Below are positions 32,179-44,980 of a stretch of 64,000 nt of DNA, in pieces. The translations under genes were made by a program, and so were the position numbers. Every line of letters starts with the position of its first letter. The stretch's first letter is position 1. The DNA is from Hyposmocoma kahamanoa (lineage: Eukaryota; Arthropoda; Insecta; Lepidoptera; Cosmopterigidae): contig NW_020654810.1 in NCBI RefSeq assembly GCF_003589595.1, positions 25,567,618-25,631,617 on the forward strand, read 5' to 3'. The notes under the pieces were generated by a model. The model searched no databases and had not been told where the DNA came from. It saw only the letters and a list, made by a program, of their open reading frames with translations.

Positions 32179-32241
32179 TATGAACATACTCACACTCGCA
32201 TCCTCCAGTGCTGCGAACCGCGACATTTCATCAATGAATCG
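32179..32241 (+). CDS. Putative first coding exon of a secreted or membrane protein gene
   Basis: A GC-rich tract (about 31980-32170) is followed by ATGs at 32179 and 32234 in one frame and then a textbook donor, CG|GTAAGT, at 32241/32242. Joined to the exon at 49327 (phase 2), the frame stays open and continues into a signal peptide. The later ATG (32234) would add only MNR upstream of the next exon; the earlier one adds about 18 more residues. The tract before it is probably 5' UTR and core promoter. No family can be named from so little protein. The gene model is inference; the donor and frame are seen directly. Confidence 0.45.
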
Positions 32242-33195
32242 GTAAGTACTCCATATGGTTAAGTTCGCGAAGCGCACTGGACGGGAAGTCCTGAAGGATG
32301 AACGTATTCATTTTACCGGGCCGGTGTTTTCCCTCCGGAAAATGTAACAATCCATAACTTGGATTCGATTAGTTGAGTTTTGAATTCAAATTAAGTTTAA
32401 TGAACTACATTTCATTTGGATGTGGCGAATGGCCACTTGAAGAATTTCTGTCTCGTTTCGCGGTTTTGCTTAAGTCAATTACTGAATACGTTCATCGATG
32501 TGGATAAAAATTAATAAAAGACAAAGTGTGAACGGGACATTTTCATTTTATTATTGTGTAAATTACTTACACTCTATATAATACTGCTGTCGAGTTAAGC
32601 ATGTTTGTAGAAATATGTTTAGTCTTGAATTACTTTATATTCGGCCGAATGAAATACGATTCACGAAGTTCAAGTTCAAGCTACAATAATGGAAGTGAAG
32701 TACCGAACACTTTTTACCGACACGTTTAAATACCTCTAGTTGTTTCGTCATGCCTACATTAGAGATTTTAATGCCTCTATGGTGCCCTGGTAAAGCCCAT
32801 TCGGATACCGTCGTCGGTCTGTCAACGATCGCGCTGCGTGACATACTCACGTCGGGCGAAGGCTGTCGGCTCGCACCTCGAATCATAATTGTTCACGCAA
32901 TACATTTTCGTATGGTGTATAAAAATCAGTCACCGAGGTCACACTCCATGATCGTGAGTCAGGGTGCATCTCCTTGGTTGCCGTTGTCGGCTGGCGGCGG
33001 CGGCGGCAGCGGCGAACAATGCCTAACGCTCAACCGAATAGTAAACTATCATTGTTTTGGTGTTCGTCTACCGAGAACCAAACAATGTGCGTGATAACAA
33101 TATGCCAATATTACCACTTCCTTAGGGACTTATTATTTAGTGGAATTACAAATGCAGCACTTGATACTAATATTTTATTATTATTATTACTATTT

Positions 33196-33310
33196 TTATG
33201 ACGGGACGGGCAAATCGTGCACCTGGTGGTAAGCGACATGCCCGTCCATAATATTGCAGTGCCACTCAGAGCTTTAAATCGCAAAGATTTGAATTGCCTG
33301 TAATTTCGCC
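33196..33310 (+). repeat. Family C interspersed repeat, partial
   Basis: TGACGGGACGGGCAAATCGT, GGTGGTAAGCGACATGCCCG and CTCAGAGCTTTAAATCGC match the left half of the family seen at 42352 and 47496. The right half is absent. Confidence 0.75.
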
Positions 33311-35325
33311 AGCTCTCTTACCATTTAAAATCTAAATTCGGCAACCATTATAGATATTCTACGATTGCACATAACAATAAATCATGTCTCTTGACGTATA
33401 AACCTACAAAATATTGAGCTCTACATAGCTGAAATAATCTCATGGTCGTGGTTAATTAGTATTAGATTGCAGAGATAGTCACGACCACCGGGGGCGGTCA
33501 TTTTTAAGGTACTGTTCCCGATTATAACAATTTCACAAGAAAAGTTTTCGATTATTCTGAGCACATACATAATATAGACTATTGCTTGGCGCGAGTTCTT
33601 TGAAAGTGACTCACTCTGTACACGCCTGAACTCGTCAATGAAGCGAAATTCAGGTATTCTGCGAATATTCATTTGCGCAACTAAGGCTATAACTGATAAA
33701 TGAAAGAAATCTCGCCTTTGAACTAATCAATTGCAATGAAACATGTGTGAGATACATTTATATGCAATGAAAATTATCGGATTTGCAGCAGCGCGTGTGG
33801 TGGTGCGCGTGCGGGGTGAATACTAACTTTCCGAGTGTAGTTAGGCACGCTGAACGAACGCGGATACTTGCGCAACTTAATTGTCGGTGCGCCCGGTGAA
33901 TCGACGGTTTGGAGTCGTTATACGTGTGAGTTATGTGGACGCTTGGCAGCCGCGCCGAGGCACCGCACGGTGTTGCAAGCTGAGCAGAGCCACCGCGCAC
34001 CGCCGCCGGAATGGCAATTGTCGCTGGGCCACGCGCCATCGCCATCCGAGCCTCGATAACGGGCAACTCGACGCCCTTGCTGGACATCGGCGTCCATATC
34101 ACCTCATTGTTCATTTACGTCTTACATTAAACCTATCGAGCTGTACCTTTTGCTCTAGTTAGAGCTAACTCTATATTCTCGGGTAACAGAAACATTGTGT
34201 TGAATGAAATGAAAAGGAACTGTTAACGACAATAAAATTATGTTACAGACTCCGAAGACTTATTTATTGTTGGCAAAAGCAGTGTATGACACTTTCGCTG
34301 CGCAATGTAATAAATAAAGAAGCTAATAGTCAAATATATGGGGTGGATAATCACGAGAATAAATAAATATTCAGAGGGACTAAAAAGCATTAGTTGTCTA
34401 ATGTAACGACGACGACGACGACGGAGCGTTCGTGCGTAAAGACTGCCAATAATGTAATTATTTTTATAGAGCCAGTATTATTTTTACATGAAACGGTTCG
34501 TTAGATAAAAGAAAGTTCAGTGGTATCGTTCTTGAACCCTTATCGCGGCTCCGAACACGTGTAGTGTGAAGTGAAAGTCTCGTCTAGCCGTAACCCGGTT
34601 GCGTCATTTTCACGTCGGGCTTCCCATGCTCCACTTTTAATTGCTAATTATTTTCTTTTTACTTTCCTCTGTGTTTGTGATTGATTACCTTGACCTTGTA
34701 TATTAATGGTAGTGGCGGACAGTGAAGTGTGTCGTTGTGGCAGGTCAAGCGTGCTGGAGATGGAGTGATGTTCCAATGGAGCACGGACACACTCTATCTT
34801 TTCCTCAGTGGCATACGGAATGCTAGAGTAACCACAGTGGCCGTGTAAAATACATAGAAATTGATGCGAAACGACTCACCTCGGTATATATATATATATG
34901 TATATAAAATTGCAGAGTTAAGTGTCCTGTAAAGGCAATTACAATCATTTTTAAGCATATTTTGGTTGTAATCGATGCGGTCAAGGTGTATAAAACAGAT
35001 GTATAAAGTGTTCATAGAGCACAAAAATATATACATTACATTGAAAGGCCTAAATAACTAAACCCTGATTATAGAGATGGCTTCTTGGAGAGCCCGCACG
35101 CCTAACGTTTGTGATGCGGTTTATATGAGGCGTATTTCTACAACTCAATCATTTGTGGAAACAACTTATTACGGAAAATACTGCTTTTATCGCCTTAATA
35201 AATAATATAACTTTACTTAGAAGTAATAGCATTCAGCCAAATAAATATTGTATGTAAATATTAGGCCTAACACTTTATTAGGCATATATGAAGTGTGGTC
35301 TTGTCATTATTGACAACATTTAACT

Positions 35326-35535
35326 GCCTCCGTGGCCGAACGGTTATCATGCTGGACTGCCACGCAGAGGTCCCGGGTCGTGAGAAATATTTGTATGGCC
35401 TACATTTATTTCTCTCGTGAGTTTGAGTGTAATTTGTGGTTGTCTACATATGTGTGTGTCCATGGCACCCGCGATACAGGGTTTTCCTTAGAGTGGGGCT
35501 ATGAGTGTGTGCATTATTATTATTTTTGTTTTATT
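35326..35535 (+). mobile_element. tRNA-derived SINE, family A, nearly complete
   Basis: GCCTCCGTGGCCGAACGGTT, CTGGACTGCCACGCAGAGG and a decayed B box (GGTCCCGGGTCGTGA, missing bases of GGTTCGA). The body has GTATGGCCTACATTTATTTC, CCATGGCACCCGCGATACAG and a (TAT)n tail. Confidence 0.85.
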
Positions 35536-38500
35536 CGGTGTATGGAATATATAATGTACGCTTTATAAACAATATTTCTGCAGGATGAGTTGTCGCGTTT
35601 GGGCCATAGAAATAGGAAAAAAGGGTTTTGGGTCACCCCGCAGAGGGCGTGAGAAGCAGCTATCCGTTAACGCTAGTGAGTCAGACTGCGTCCGGAACCG
35701 CCGCGCCGCCGCCGGCATTGTCGTCGTCGGCGACTCTATCGTGACATACTTTTACTCACACTCTGACCGATCACCGGACAATGGGCGTTTTTACCAACGT
35801 ACGCCTGCTATCACTTTGAGATCGCAAACTATTACTTTGTATATTTAAATTTTGTAGGTCTCAGGTTCGGCGGAGAACAAATTTACCTAAAGGTAAACAA
35901 TTGATTTCCGACTACTGATCTTTGTAGATATCATTGTTTAGTTGATAGCAGTTTAATCTTAGCTCTGTTGCAAATGACGTGGCCTCTGAACCGTGCAGGT
36001 GCGCTACTTAGTGCCAATCGTTGCGTACAAATAGGGCCAAGTCTTAACGTCAGAAAGATTTTTGCGCGAGACGCGCGCAGGCTGTGCGCCCGCCGGCCGG
36101 TGGGGTCCGACGTCTGGTTGATAGGAAACGCGATTGGGAGCGAGTAAGAGCGCAGCATCTGCTACGGAGAAAGACGGCGATCTTAAGTTGGCTCATTTTA
36201 ACGTAAATCCGATAATAATTTTGCTGAACACTCATTTACAATCAGAAAACACGAAATTAAGGAACTAATCATATTTGACAGTATAAATGGGTATGTACCT
36301 AATTAGTTCCACTAGTTTTGCACTATTAGTTATGCAGTATTATTACGTAGTCTGTGATGTTACTCGCGCATACAATATTGTAATCTACTGGCAGCAAGGG
36401 AGCACGCCAGACGGGAAATGAATCCTTCGCCTTCGTAAGGAGCCGCTTTCGATCGGTTGCGAGTAGTGACCGTTATTTACGAGTGCAGATTTAACGGAAC
36501 TCAAGCGTTCGGATGGCTGATGCTGCAGTGCCGGTACTGCTAAGTCGGTTACATCGAAGAACAGTTTGATTTAATGCAAGCTAACCAGAACAAACTCAAA
36601 AACTACATTGCCTACAACTTTGTGTAATGTGTGTAGATGTCGTTTGTAAGTTCGATCAGCAGCTTACAAACATTTGATGATTGACTGTTGGCAAATTTAG
36701 GTGAAAGTGCGCACTTTCATGCTACACTCGCGCCCATGCTTCTTCCGCGACACGCGCGAAACATATGTACAGGCCGTGCTGAGACGCCGGCGCATCGCCC
36801 TCGCCAGCGACCTTTGACCGTAATTGATGTTACCGTTTGGCATGATTGACCGAATTTGAGGTCGAGCGGATGAAAGCGAAGCTAATACTTTGTTACCCAT
36901 TTTATCTAATACAAACACTAAATATAGTCTAAACCTTTGAGATGCCGCGCAGCGAATAAGCGCGTCGTCGCGTCGTTCGTGTCGCGTTCAATTACCGCGC
37001 GAAGGAATCGAAGTTTTTCTGTTAAGATTTATAAATGGCCTAAGTTAAGTTTGCCGTGATGGTGAATATAAATTTTACTTATTGTTTACGTCTTTTTATA
37101 CATTTTAGAAAAACTCACGGCCCAATTACTATTATAGTTAAACATAAAAATGAGAATTCAAAAGCCAATAACGAGTTTCCACGAATTAATTAATATGTGC
37201 GTCATTACTATGTCTATTCTGGCAATCGCAGTTCATCAACATAATATGCGGGCCGTATGATTCGTAGTTTGCAGAGCATATCCGTCTGTTTAAAAGTATG
37301 CTTAACCGATGAATCACCGTATTCTTGAGCAGTTTACCTGGTGAGTCATTGGTTGAGAAAAACCATGGGCTACATAAACAAAGACAAATAGCGCGAGAGT
37401 CGCGGGCGCATTAGCAAGTTTAGATGTCCCCAGCGGACGTGGCCGCATGTACAAGTGAAGCACGTCGCAGGAAGCTGCGAGGGTATTTCTCGCGATTAAC
37501 GTCTCATGCAAGTCAATAACTACAAGGGAACATTGGCGACCCTTTCCTGAGTTATACGTTAGTTAGTCCATAGCGACCGGTAATTTCGCGCCAACTTAGT
37601 TTTCAATTAAATTTTATTCTTCGCAAATGCAATCGCCAAGGTTGCTTCATAATAATCAGCATTGTACACATTTTTTTTGTCTGCCATTATTATTTGTTGT
37701 TAACCCAGTTGCATTTATAAACGACTAGCTGTTGCCCATCATTTCGTCCGCGTACTGTTTTTACATATCATACTAATAAAATACAAAAAAATATTGAAGT
37801 TTGCAAATGTAAGGTATACGATATTCTATAGAAAAAGTTTTTAGTTTTACAATTAATTTACAAAAGTTTTGAAGTAAATCGCACCACGCGTCAAAAAATT
37901 CCTACTCAAACTTTAATACCTCATTTCGCCTCTATTTAGGGGTAGTTTTTAATAATGTCGGTTTCGTCATTTTTATCACAGAATATTTATGCAAAGTTTC
38001 ATCTTTGTAATTTCAAGGTATACGATTATTTTTCATACAAACATTTTTACCCTGTTTCATCCTCTTAAGAATAGAATTTCGAAAAGTCCATTCTTAGTGC
38101 GCCTACACTAAATAAAAGTAATATACCCTCGAGTTTTCTTGTCTCTAGGACTTAGTTTTTGCGTGGTTTTTGCTGTGCGCAAGTCACCAGTGAATTTCTC
38201 CGGGCCTTACTCTTTGTAGTATATATCAAAGAAATAATGTATTAATAACCAAAACGTCATAAAGACGTGTCCAATTTAGTATCGGCAGCTGTCACGTTGC
38301 GCAATATTAAGGAAAACTCAAGCTTTTTGGTAATTGTGAAGTGTCCTCACTCGAAGGCCTTTTCTAGTGTTTACTGTGTAATTGTCATTCGCTGCACTGC
38401 GCGTGGGCACACGGCCATTTGTCATTCGAGTGGTGAGCGCTCGATGTTTTCCTTCTTCCGCGCTGCGCGGTGTCGGCGTAGTCAACGGGGAATTAGCTGC

Positions 38501-38935
38501 CGTTAACGTTACCGGCTAAAGTTGGATGGCTCTAACGAAACCCTGAGTTTTATTCATTCTCTGAATTACTTGTAACAAGGTTAAAGAGTTTTGAGCACGC
38601 TCTACCTGTCTTATTTTTCGTAATTTCTGTGTGTACTGAGCATTGCCGTTACGTGCGCTCCAGTATTTCAATAGGTGCTTATATTTCGTGTTAAATATTT
38701 TTAGTTATACATTGAACGTTGGCGCTGTGCGGTTGCGTGCGGTGCACTACAATTTGTCCCAATAATATGTGAATGAAAACATCTTTACGGAATAAATTGT
38801 TTCACCAAAGTGTCACATGAGAGGCAAGCGAGCTGTTCGCGATTGTGCCGGGATGTTATGAGAGTCGTGCGATGCGCGACAACAACTGGAGGAATTAAGA
38901 GACAAATGAGCGACAACATAAGTCAATACCTAATT

Positions 38936-40275
38936 AGAAGTTCGATTGTACTATTATTCCCTATCTACCGACCCGAGAGACAGGTTCGTGAGACTACGGC
39001 TCGACGGCAACACCAGGGTTCAGCGAGTGTTCGGGCCAAGCCATCCGCCAGTGGTGGTACACCTTCACGGGCGTCTATGGTGGACCCGGACTTGGGTATG
39101 GACTCGCTGGGGTTTGTGGTGAGCTGCAGAGACGGACATGTTTGTCTGCCCCGGTTGCATGTGGCCGTGGCGTCTGTCTACCTCGGGTACTGTACGTATA
39201 CATACGGCTCACCTGAGGCACTATAATAATAATAATAATAATAATATAATTATTTATTCAGACAACAACATAATATGGTCCATTAGTGTTAGTATCTTAC
39301 CAAAATTAACTTAAAAACTATGTTAGTGACAAAGAAAAAATAGCCTCTCGAGAATCGGGTGAAGTCAAGTGACAGAGGTCTGTGACAACCCTGTACACTG
39401 GCTGATCTGGGGTCAGAACCTGAACTTACAAGGTTCACAGGAACCTTGTAAGTTCACAGGTTATAGTGCCCTTCTCGTACACCCTAAGGATCGATAGGGA
39501 GGGTCACTATAATCAAAGCGAATGTAGAAAGATATGGGGCTAAAATGTTATTACAATTACAATACCAAGTCTGCGATTGATCGTGATGGCTGATTTTCAT
39601 GACTCTCGTAGTGGGACTGATCTGATAACGATCCTTCCCGTCAACCTCTTGGTTATGTGGGAAGGGCACTATAGCCTGTGCATGTGCAAGCACAGGTCCT
39701 GACCCCAGATCGGCCCGTGGCTGACCACGTCGTCGCAGACCGTAGTCACAGGCTTCATCCGGTTCTCAAATGGCTAGTGCCTCAGTGCACGTATAGTAGT
39801 AGTGCACGTAGCACCCTCCCTATTTTCCAGATAGGTACCAGAGTTGTTACTACACTCACTTCGCGTTGTGCATTGCACAACTAACGATTCCCACCGCTAA
39901 GCAATTGAATGTAAATACTTCCACACTTCCCAACGCATATCTATAGTATACAGTTTCTATTATTCCTAAGCAGCTGGACCGGAAGTACTGGAGAAGTCAG
40001 TCGCAGAGTCCGGACATAGCTTTCCACTTAAAGGGCAACTCACATGCCCCTCTCGTCCTTTCGCATTAGGCCTTTAAACCGCTACTAAGTTGATCTAGCT
40101 GCGCGCGAGATCGACGCCTCGGCCATACATTACCAAGGAGGATGAACATGACCGTCTCTGCAGCTACCACAAGCCCCGGCTAGTTCATATCCAGAGTCCG
40201 GGTCCACCAGTAACGCCTGTGATGGCTCCCTGGAAACCCCAATTCATAGGGTCGGTAGATAGGGACAATCTTGTA
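38936..40275. repeat. Composite inverted repeat, about 1.3 kb
   Basis: The left arm has TTCCCTATCTACCGACCC, TGGTGGACCCGGACTTGG and GCTGCAGAGACGG (38960-39140). The same blocks recur inverted at 40145-40270. Inner arms: GAGAATCGGGTGAAGTC, GGTCTGTGACAAC, GATCTGGGGTCAG and TATAGTGCCCTTC at 39350-39471 recur inverted at 39661-39780. A LINE 3' tail with (ATA)n at 39222-39250 interrupts the left arm. This is two copies of one repeat placed tail to tail, or an old inverted duplication. A smaller perfect hairpin is nested in it. Confidence 0.7.
39421..39456. repeat. Perfect 16-bp stem hairpin
   Basis: TGAACTTACAAGGTTC (39421-39436), loop ACAG, then its exact reverse complement (39441-39456). It sits inside the left arm of the larger inverted repeat; the right arm has a different sequence at this point. 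Confidence 0.9.
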
Positions 40276-41320
40276 GTAGAATAGAATAGAATAGAAAACG
40301 TTTATTTGCTAGAATACAGTAATTATACAGTTCTAAAATAAAAATAGGTACAATGTACTCAACCTGCAAGCAAGTGTGCAAATATTAATTGAATTAAATA
40401 TGATGACCTCTAAAATTAATTGCACTTCAAATCAATATAAATTAGTATTTGTAAATTCTAGATATTCTTTATTACTATAGAAGCAATGTGTCATAAGCCA
40501 TTTTGTCAATTGTGATTTTAACGTAGGTCCGTGTAGTAATTTAAATTCGTTTGGTAAACTATTGAAAATCTTTATGCACATATTGAACCAGTTATTCTCA
40601 TAAATTAATTTATGGCAACGAGGGTGGTGTACAAGATTCATGATTTTAGCTCTGGTTTGCTTCACCACGTGTTTTAAAATATTGAGGATGAGTGTTCACG
40701 AATACGCAGACGTCCCTTACATACATGCATGGCAAAAGCAGTATGTTTAGTTTTCTGAACAACGGTTTGCAGCTATCATCGAACCGCGCACCACAGATCG
40801 CTCGAATACGCTTCTTCTGAACCTTGAGCACTCCTTCTAAATCTAGTGAGTTGCCTTATAGTATAAGACCGTAGCAGAGTACGGACGGAAGTCGTGATAG
40901 GCCGTCAGCGCCGGCGCCGCTTCTCGAGAGACATTTTTGCCTTAGTCTTTGCAGAGCGTAAACAAATCTATTTAGTCTCATACAAATTTCGATGTGGTCC
41001 TTCCAGTCACGATGTATGTCGATTGTCAAAGAAGAAGTTTGACGACACAAGTTTTCAGTAGCTCCGGAAAAAGGCCATCAGCAAAGGATAAATTTATGAT
41101 ATGTGTAAGTGCGTGACAGAAGTAAGGGGCGCACAATTTAAGCATTTCAGTAGTTATGCTGTCGTAACCACTAGATTTAGTGTTTTTTAAAGACATAATC
41201 ATGTTATACGTTTCCCCTTCGTTTACTGGTGTCAAGAATATGGTACGGGAATTTTTATATAGTGAATTAGATACAAATGTCATGTGGCTTTGAGTCAAGT
41301 TTTTTTTTGTCAAATCTATA
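40276..41320 (-). mobile_element. LINE relic with internal deletion and (TTCTA)n tail
   Basis: Minus strand. 41313-41030 carries the start of the RT domain (MIMSLKNTKSSGYDSITTEM and FPELLKT). The sequence then jumps directly to the post-RT block DWKDHIEICMRLNRFVYALQ at 41000, so the catalytic palm is missing. C-terminal blocks follow in shifted frames (KKRIRAICGARFDDSCKPLF; NNWFNMCIKIFNSLPNEFK). The 3' end is TTCTA repeats at 40280-40297. Jockey/CR1-like, dead. Confidence 0.8.
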
Positions 41321-42351
41321 AAGTTATCGTTAAAAATATTACAAATGTCAATTGGGTTTGAGTATGTCCTATTATTATGTTGTATCTGTTTAATGTCATT
41401 ATTATGGATATTATTAGTGATTGTTGATGTAATTGTATTCCATGTCGGTTTGCATTTATTTTTATCATTGTGTCTGTAAATTTTATTGTTAATTTTCCGG
41501 CCTTTTAAGATGCACTTTCTTAGGATACTATTTTATATATTACGTTTTAAATTAATTTGTATTGAATTATTTGTTACACGATGATGTTTTGAGCCTTAAA
41601 TATAACAATCGTTTTGTTTTGCAATATTTTTAAGATCTTTTGTAAGCCACCGCAGCTTTTTAGGCCTATTATTAATTTTAACTCTTAATATTGGGAAACA
41701 TAGTTCGTAAAAGAAACGTATTAAATTATAAAAGTATCGAAAGCCTGAATTACATTATCTGAGCCCGTGATATCAGAAAAGGAAAGAGCCGAAACGCATT
41801 TACAGAATTTCTGAATATTTTCGGTGCAATAGTCGCGCCGTTGTTCATACCAAGTGGTGATAGCTTTTTGCGTCCCTCTTTAACGTTATTGTTTGCGCAG
41901 TTTCATGATCAGAAAGCGCCAGACAGTTAGACGTTCACCAGGACGTAGAAAAAAACAAAAGGCCAGCAATAGAAGCGGTTTAATAAGCCCATCTGATTTC
42001 ATAATTGACTCATAGTAGAATATAAACAAACAGTTGCAAGACATGCGAATAAATTTGGGTTTTTCATCGGAAGTTTGTAATCGCTTATTGTTCCAGGGAC
42101 GTTGTTACCTATATAGTAGATGCGTCGTAATAATGGCAATATGTTAAATCCATCAAATTTATCCCGAACAGTACGAAAAACGGAATACTAGGGGTTGGAC
42201 GGCGGCGGTGCAATTTTGTCAGCGAGTGTCGTATTCCAGTTAGAGTGTCTACACAGTTTTTGCTAATTTCATAAGACCGAGGGGTGTGCGCGCTACACGG
42301 GTGGCGATGAGTAATTGTGTGGCGGATATCATTACTATTTTTTTTCGTTAC

Positions 42352-42590
42352 TAAGTGACGGGACGAACAAGTCGTGCGCGTGCGCGTGGTGGTGACCGAC
42401 GCCGACGCGCCAGGCCGGAGCAGGCACTGGCCACTTGCATTGTCATCCTCGTTCACAAGTCCCATGCGCCTATAATTTCACCGGCACCCTTACCCTTCTG
42501 GACCGGAACGCACTAATTCTCACATTACTGCTTGGCGGCAGAAATAGGTAAGGTGGCAGCACAACCCTGGACGAACTCTTTCACCTAAGT
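42352..42590 (+). repeat. Family C interspersed repeat, near full length
   Basis: Runs from AAGTGACGGGACGAACAAGT, through GGTGGTGACCGACGC, to CACCCTTACCCTTCTGGACC, CTCACATTACTGCTTGGCGG and TAGGTAAGGTGGCAGCAC. It is a useful reference for the other copies. Confidence 0.75.
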
Positions 42591-42715
42591 CATTGCTACT
42601 ATACTTCTTTTATATCGCCGTTTTTTATTATTTACAACCACTCGCCAGACTATAATCAAATTGCTTGAGTGATTTTTGGCGTTTCTGAGCGTGGAAGCCA
42701 CTGCTTCAGCCTCTC

Positions 42716-43020
42716 CTAGTCACCGTACGCGTGCTGTCGTTTCAGTCTCTCAATATTGCCGCCATCAACCAGTGCTTTAGCGAGAGGATTCGTGTTTACG
42801 TCTATCACGTCCATCACTTCTACAATCGTTGAAATCTCCAGGTATTCGTGGATTTCAGTGCTCCTGGTGTACCATGTGGCACCACTCTTTGAAGGCATTG
42901 GATATTTGATTTGTAGGCAGTGGCCCATAACAGAATGCCATAGAGCTATATCGGCTTCAATATGGCACAGTACACCATGAGTTTGTTACTAAGGGACAAC
43001 GTGAACTGCCTACCAGAAGC
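42716..43020 (-). mobile_element. Jockey-type LINE C-terminus relic
   Basis: The minus strand gives WYTRSTEIHEYLEISTIVEV, NPLAKALVDG and ERLKRQHAYGD. This is the typical C-terminal signature of Jockey-clade pol (…IHxxLxIPT…NPLA…RLKR). Upstream, VYCAILKPI is followed by a frame break. Confidence 0.65.
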
Positions 43021-44764
43021 CATAACAAGTTTCTGATTCTGTTATTGAGTTCGTTTGTGCTTTATGTTATTTCAAGTACATCGTGAAAATGCATCGGTAA
43101 GGGCACGGGCGCCGCCGCCGCCGACCCGCGGCCTCGTCACCAGATGAATCGGATGAGTTTTATTTACGCGCGATGAATAGTCATGGACACGACAAGTCGC
43201 ATTGACGGTCAGCTGGGAACTAGAGTAGCGCAAATTTTGTTGATTTCTTAACGAACATTGTTTTATTGTTGAGCGTTCGTTATGCCCGTCGCCGGACAAT
43301 CCTACCTGCTCAATACTTCAATCGGTTAGTAATTGGTTATTAATTGAATCGTGAGTAGAATGAAAGAAAGATGATGAATAGTAAGTACTTACTTGCAATT
43401 TATGTTTGTCACAGACAGATGTGAACAAGAGATAAAAGCAAAGTCTCACTGTGATGGCTGTATCGGGAATGATAGCTGTGTGTAAGATGGCTGACATAAG
43501 TTAGGTTAACAGCGGGTGCATAACCACCGTTAACTGGGTCATTGACAAGAGCGCACGCGCACGCGCCGCTACACCGAGCACCTGCAGCGCCGCAGCCGCT
43601 GCGCCTGCGCCTGAGATTCTTGCGCAAATGCCGCATAATATAATGCTCACAATCACATAGCAATCTACACATAAGTCACAACAAGGAAATAAAATCGACT
43701 ACTACGTACGCAGACGAGAACACCAACGTTGGTTCATTCGTCGGTGATTACGTATAATGTTTTCTTTATAATATTCAAGTAGAGATTCCCGTAAACGTGT
43801 GAAAGAAGTTGTAATGAAAATGACAGCGCCCACGAGCCACTTAAATTTTAATTGAAACGCATGCGAGGTATGTCGAGGTACGTGCGTAAAAGGCGGTATG
43901 TGTGGTGAGCAGGCATTTATGCAATCCTGGTGTAATTACCTGGGAGTAAAGTGGGCACGAAACCGGTGCAGCCCGCGGCGCGGAGAGAGGCGCGGACTGC
44001 GCCTTGTGGTCATTACTGACTCTCCCGCACATTCCTTCGGCTAGGGATTACGAGATGGGAAGTCTAGATGATAGGATGGATAAATATTACGGTAGGGTCA
44101 CCAATCAATGGAATGTTTTGGGATATTTTTCGAGTTATACGTCATCATAATCTTCGTAACGTATTAGCGTATTGTAAGGACTACTCCCTACTACTACTCA
44201 TATGTATTATAGACTTATTATTCAAGCTATGTGTTAACGTTGACGGGCGCTTAGTTGTTTTTTAGTCAAAGTCACATAATCATTTATTCCATAGGTAAAA
44301 TGTTTAAATACTGCTCGTTCACTGTGCTGACCTTCCTGAGAAGGACGAGCAAGAAACTCTAGGGATTGCTCTTTTCAAATCCATCCGCTGACGCCTTCTT
44401 TCTATTTGCAACGTAGCATTAAATGCTCTGTGTATTGTTAATTATATCCGCGACGCCTTGTACAAAAATTTTCACCCTACTGGGGTGGCGTGTTTCAAAA
44501 CGAATCAGCCGGACTTCGTGGCTTATGTAAAAACTACGCACCACTATTTGTTGTTTTCTTATAACTTGGCTGCTTTTTACATATCGTCACTTATGGACAC
44601 GCCTTACATCATTACGATAATCAATATAAACCCATTCTACGCGCTGCTGTAAGCCAAGGGTCTCCTCTAAGAAAACTGTATAACTATCTATATAGTCATA
44701 CATCTAAGTACTGGCAGTACATCTAAGTACTGCCAATTAACCATTTCTGAAGCCAAGTAGTAAT

Positions 44765-44980
44765 GTTAGCATTACTGCGTTCCGGTTTTGAAGGGTAAGG
44801 GTGTTGGTGAAATACAGGCACATTGGACTTGTCAACTTACGCCTCAGGGTGATGGGCACAATAGTAGTGCCCCTCAGATCTTTGCGATTTAAAGCTCTGT
44901 GTGGCACTGCAACTGTTATGGACAGGTGTGTAGCTTATCATCAGGGGCACGACTTGTCCGTTCCATTACTTGATATTATA
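44765..44980 (-). repeat. Family C interspersed repeat, inverted, well preserved
   Basis: GTTCCGGTTTTGAAGGGTAA, ACAGGCACATTGGACTTGTC, GATGGGCACAATAGTAGTGC and GGGGCACGACTTGTCCGTTC. These are the reverse complement of the blocks at 42352 and 47496. Confidence 0.8.

Noticed and set aside
31919..32277. Several long ORFs on both strands in the CpG-rich block
   Set aside because: Open frames arise from GGC/GCC repeats. The frames are Pro/Arg/Gly/Ala runs on either strand, so the block was annotated as UTR or promoter.
32750..33094. 114-residue plus-strand ORF
   Set aside because: No recognisable motif, a poly-Gly stretch, and an equal ORF on the opposite strand; likely chance.
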